DNA from: Acidobacteriota bacterium
GTDB lineage: Bacteria > Acidobacteriota > Terriglobia > Terriglobales > Acidobacteriaceae
DNA length: 8,154 nt
Direction: 5' to 3'
Assembly (NCBI GenBank): GCA_021805265.1
Contig: JAJZFR010000207.1
Coordinates: forward strand, 1 to 8,154
Positions 5,445 through 8,154 of the stretch are shown here, in pieces. Within the stretch, counting starts at the first letter, position 1; the number at the start of each line of letters is the position of its first letter. Under the pieces are notes generated by a model. It did not search any database. It was given only the letters and a program-made list of their open reading frames with translations, and was not told where the DNA came from. The translations under genes and the position numbers were made by a program.

Positions 5445-7865
5445 CTACTGACAGGCTTCGCAGGAGCCTGGATTTTCGAGCGAACAGGCCACCGCAGCCT
5501 GGGGCGATGTTCGCGCCGCTCCGCTCTGCACCGTTGTCTTGGCGATTTTCGTTGCCGGACGCGAGCGCAGATAATAGGTCGTCTTCATGCCCATCTTCCA
5601 TGCGTACATGTACATCGAAGAGAGCTTGCCGATATTGGGCGACTCGACAAAGAGGTTCAGCGACTGCGCCTGATCCACATACGCGCCACGCGCCGCGGCC
5701 ATGTCGATCAGCCCGCGCATGGGAATCTCCCAAACCGTCCGGTAAAGCAGTTTCACATCGTCGGGCAACTCATCGATCCCCTGCACGGAACCCTCGCCCA
5801 GCTTGAGTTGCGTACGGATAGCGTCGTTCCACAGCCCGCGCATCTTCAGTTCCTCGATCAGGTAGCGGTTCACCTGAAGAAATTCTCCGGAGAGCGTCTC
5901 GCGCTTGAACAGGTTTGAAATCTGCGGCTCGATGCACTCATAGCAGCCGACGATCGAAGCAATGGTCGCTGTGGGCGCAATGGCGATGACCAGGGAGTTG
6001 CGCACACCGGTCTTGAGAATCCGCTGCCGCAATTCGTCCCATCGCGCGCTGTCGGCAGGCGTGACGCGCCAGAGATCGAACTGGAATTTCCCCTGGGCGA
6101 GGCGCGTTTCGTTGAACTTGGGATGCGGTCCATGCGCCTCGGCAATCGCTGCCGAGGCGGTCAGCGCATGGAAGTAAATCTCTTCCTGGATGCGCGCGGA
6201 AAGCGCCTGGGCGCGGGGGCTGTCAAAGGGCAGACGAAGCTGGAAAAACACATCCTGGAGTCCCATGACGCCGAGACCGATGGGACGCCACTCGACATTC
6301 GAGCTTGCCGCCTGGGCAATCGGGTAATAGTTGATGTCGATGACGCGATCCAGCATCGGTACCGCGGTGCGCACCGTCGCTCCCAGCTTCTCGAAATCGA
6401 ATTCGGCCACGCCGTCGTCATTCACCCTTACGTGGCGCCCGAGATTGATGGAGCCGAGGTTGCAGACTGCGGTCTGGTCCTTCGACGTGACCTCGGTGAT
6501 CTCGGTGCACAGGTTCGAGAGATGGACGACGTTGCCGGGCGCGCCGGTCTGGTTGCACTTCTCGTTGGTCGCGTCCTTGAAGGTCATCCAGCCGTTGCCG
6601 GTCTCGGCGAGTGTGCGCATCATCCGCGCGTACAGCTCACGCGCCTTTACCTGGCGATTCCAGAGCTTCGCCTCCTCAGCGCGCTCGTAGGCTGCGCGAA
6701 AGGCTGCTCCATACACATCGGGAAACTCCGGAACATCCTTGGGGTCAAAGAGCGACCACAGTCCATCGCTCTCGACGCGCTCCATGAAGAGGTCGGGGAT
6801 CCAGTTGGCAAGATTCAGATTGTAGGTGCGTCGTGCGCCGTCGCCGGTGTTGTCCTTCAGCTCGAGAAACGACTCGACATCTGCGTGCCACGGCTCGAGG
6901 TATACGCAGCAGGCACCCTTGCGCTTGCCGCCCTGGTTGACTGCGGCGACGGAGCTATCCAGAGTTCGCAGCCAGGGCACGATCCCGTTCGAGAGGCCAT
7001 TGGTCGCGCGGATGAGCGAACCCTCGGACCGCACGCGATGAAACGCGAGACCGATGCCGCCGGAAAACTTCGATAGCAGGGCCACGTTCTTGTAGGTGTC
7101 GTAGATGCTTTCGAGCGAGTCCAGGGGCGAGTCATGGAGATAGCAGGACGACATCTGCGGGTGTTTGGTGCCGGAGTTGAACAGGGTCGGCGAAGAGGGC
7201 ATGTAGTCGAGGGAAGCAATGAGCCGATAGAACTCGATGGCCTCCTGCGGCGCGCCTGCCAGGCCGCAGGCCACACGCAGAAAGAAATACTGCGGCGTTT
7301 CGATCACCCGTCGGGAGATGGGATCGCGCAGGAGATAGCGGTCATATACGGTGCGCAATCCGAAGTATTCAAATCTCTCGGAGAACGTTTCGTCCACGGC
7401 GTGGTTGAGCTTGCGGGCGTGCAGTTCGACAAACTCGGAGGTCGCCTTGCTGACCACGCCTTCGTGGTAACCGTAGGAGATTGCCTGCGAAAAGGAGTGC
7501 AGGTTCTGGCCGCCGACCTCTTTCACAATCGTGCCCAGGAGGAGCCGGGCCGCGAGGCGGGAATACTGCGGCTCCTCGGCGATCAGGGCCGCTGCGGTGT
7601 CGATCGAAATCGTGTCCAGCTCGCGCGTGGTTGCGCCGTCGTACAGGCCGCCGATGGTCTTCGACGCCACGCGAATCGCGTCCACGTGGGTCAGCCCGAC
7701 GCAGCAGCGCTCGACCGCGCGCACAATCTTGTTCACGTCCACCGGCTCCATGGCGCCGTTGCGCTTGCGCACGTGCATTACGGCGACTTCTTCCCGCGCT
7801 GGAAATCCTGGGTCAAGCTCGGAGAGGCTGGTTTGCAAATGCATCGGATCGGTGCTGGCGGCCAT
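5445..7865 (-). CDS. nrdA: Class I ribonucleoside-diphosphate reductase, alpha (R1) subunit
   Basis: NrdA reduces ribonucleoside diphosphates to deoxyribonucleotides in the cytoplasm using the radical supplied by NrdB. The 806-residue product starts with an ATP-cone allosteric domain (about 28-120, beginning AVMHVRKRNG), which senses the dATP/ATP ratio. The catalytic barrel has Cys241 (SSC), the NLCTE motif with Asn451, Cys453 (thiyl radical) and Glu455, and the partner Cys468 (AVCNL). PTATIAS (631-637) and the radical-transfer pair Tyr764-Tyr765 (TTYYLR) follow. The tail ends SCEACQ, with Cys802 and Cys805 as the redox pair that passes electrons from thioredoxin or a similar donor; Cys794 is a further cysteine nearby. 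The ATG at 7865 has AGGAG 8 nt upstream. It is first in nrdA-nrdB, and expression is probably controlled by the upstream cobalamin riboswitch. Confidence 0.97.
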   Translation of the reverse strand: MAASTDPMHLQTSLSELDPGFPAREEVAVMHVRKRNGAMEPVDVNKIVRAVERCCVGLTHVDAIRVASKTIGGLYDGATTRELDTISIDTAAALIAEEPQYSRLAARLLLGTIVKEVGGQNLHSFSQAISYGYHEGVVSKATSEFVELHARKLNHAVDETFSERFEYFGLRTVYDRYLLRDPISRRVIETPQYFFLRVACGLAGAPQEAIEFYRLIASLDYMPSSPTLFNSGTKHPQMSSCYLHDSPLDSLESIYDTYKNVALLSKFSGGIGLAFHRVRSEGSLIRATNGLSNGIVPWLRTLDSSVAAVNQGGKRKGACCVYLEPWHADVESFLELKDNTGDGARRTYNLNLANWIPDLFMERVESDGLWSLFDPKDVPEFPDVYGAAFRAAYERAEEAKLWNRQVKARELYARMMRTLAETGNGWMTFKDATNEKCNQTGAPGNVVHLSNLCTEITEVTSKDQTAVCNLGSINLGRHVRVNDDGVAEFDFEKLGATVRTAVPMLDRVIDINYYPIAQAASSNVEWRPIGLGVMGLQDVFFQLRLPFDSPRAQALSARIQEEIYFHALTASAAIAEAHGPHPKFNETRLAQGKFQFDLWRVTPADSARWDELRQRILKTGVRNSLVIAIAPTATIASIVGCYECIEPQISNLFKRETLSGEFLQVNRYLIEELKMRGLWNDAIRTQLKLGEGSVQGIDELPDDVKLLYRTVWEIPMRGLIDMAAARGAYVDQAQSLNLFVESPNIGKLSSMYMYAWKMGMKTTYYLRSRPATKIAKTTVQSGAARTSPQAAVACSLENPGSCEACQ

Positions 7866-8003
7866 GGGTCATTCTCCTGTGTTTCTGGCTACTGTGTTCC
7901 TGGAGCCTTCGCGGGGAAAAGGCAGAATGACAGCGAACGAAGCCCCGGAAAGCGAAGAGGACGACAGAACGCTGCTCCCCGCTGAGGCGCAGTTCCCTAC
8001 CTT
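7866..8003 (-). promoter_or_regulatory. nrdA leader between B12 aptamer and start codon (expression platform)
   Basis: This stretch should carry the switching part of the riboswitch. It includes the nrdA ribosome-binding site AGGAG (7874-7878). Possible pairings are GCGGGGA (7976-7982) with TCCCCGC (7911-7917), an exact 7-bp match, and an overlapping alternative between a GGGGCTTCG segment and CGAAGGCTCC. Near the ribosome site, CTCC in GGCTCC could pair with GGAG, or GGCT with AGCC. No stem followed by a T-run is seen, so translational or Rho-dependent control seems more likely than an intrinsic terminator. The structure is inferred by eye. Confidence 0.45.
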
Positions 8004-8154
8004 CATGGCAGGTCTTCGGACTTCGCAGGCGTTGTCCTGATCGCCAGACTTCCCGGAGCGCGAGCGCGCCAGTGTCGTGACTCGGCTTTCATTCCTGCTT
8101 ACCGCTGCGGGGCAGTTCCGGATTCACACCGGATTCCCTTTTCACCCCGGAACA
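8004..8154 (-). ncRNA. Cobalamin (B12) riboswitch aptamer, 5' end cut by the window
   Basis: On the minus strand the conserved cobalamin-aptamer core is readable: AAAAGGGAATCCGGTG (near the right edge), then GAATCCGGAACTGCCCCGC, AGCGGTAAGCAGG, GCCGAGTCACGACACTGG, CCGGGAAGTCTGGCG, and finally GAAGTCCGAAGACCTGCC at its 3' end. These match the known B12-box arrangement, with a slightly unusual CGACACTGG in place of the commoner GCCACTG. The 5' strand of the closing P1 helix, and the promoter, lie beyond 8154. In known cases cobalamin binding lowers expression of the downstream gene, here nrdA-nrdB. Confidence 0.92.

Noticed and set aside
7134..7985. A plus-strand open frame of 283 codons opposite nrdA and its leader
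   Set aside because: It overlaps conserved NrdA coding sequence and the riboswitch leader, and its translation has no recognisable domain.
1..8154. CRISPR array, insertion sequence or prophage genes
   Set aside because: No spaced direct repeats, transposase, integrase or phage-like coding sequence was seen in either strand.

Overview
The window looks like chromosomal DNA of a high-GC Gram-negative bacterium. My best guess is an acidobacterium of the Terriglobia/Acidobacteriaceae type, based on the hslVU arrangement with an N-terminally extended HslV, an NHL-type lipoprotein and the general protein style. This placement rests on recognition, not on a search. Gene content is mostly housekeeping.

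Layout: (1) Positions 1-163 are non-coding, full of short inverted repeats, and lie downstream of hslU. (2) Positions 164-2354, minus strand: a two-gene hslV-hslU operon encoding the ATP-dependent HslVU protease. (3) Positions 2355-3151: an intergenic stretch holding the hslV leader, the decayed C-terminal end of an aldo/keto reductase gene (plus strand, ending at 2838), and a promoter-like region for the next gene. (4) Positions 3152-4270, plus strand: a predicted lipoprotein with NHL/beta-propeller-like repeats. (5) Positions 4300-4342: a perfect 19-bp stem-loop between convergent genes, probably terminating transcription from both sides. (6) Positions 4355-7865, minus strand: nrdA-nrdB, an aerobic class I ribonucleotide reductase. 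(7) Positions 7866-8154: the nrdA leader, containing a cobalamin (B12) riboswitch aptamer cut by the window edge.

How the parts work together: HslU unfolds substrates and feeds them to the HslV peptidase. Here HslV carries an unusual basic, Ser/Arg-rich extension of about 44 residues that must be removed to expose its catalytic threonine. NrdA and NrdB together reduce ribonucleotides to deoxyribonucleotides. The B12 riboswitch implies this oxygen-dependent, B12-independent enzyme is repressed when cobalamin is plentiful, so a B12-dependent class II reductase probably exists elsewhere in the genome. No wholly new system is evident. The points most worth a second look are the HslV propeptide, the HslU C-domain insertion, and the leader between the riboswitch and nrdA, which stays open in the nrdA frame.
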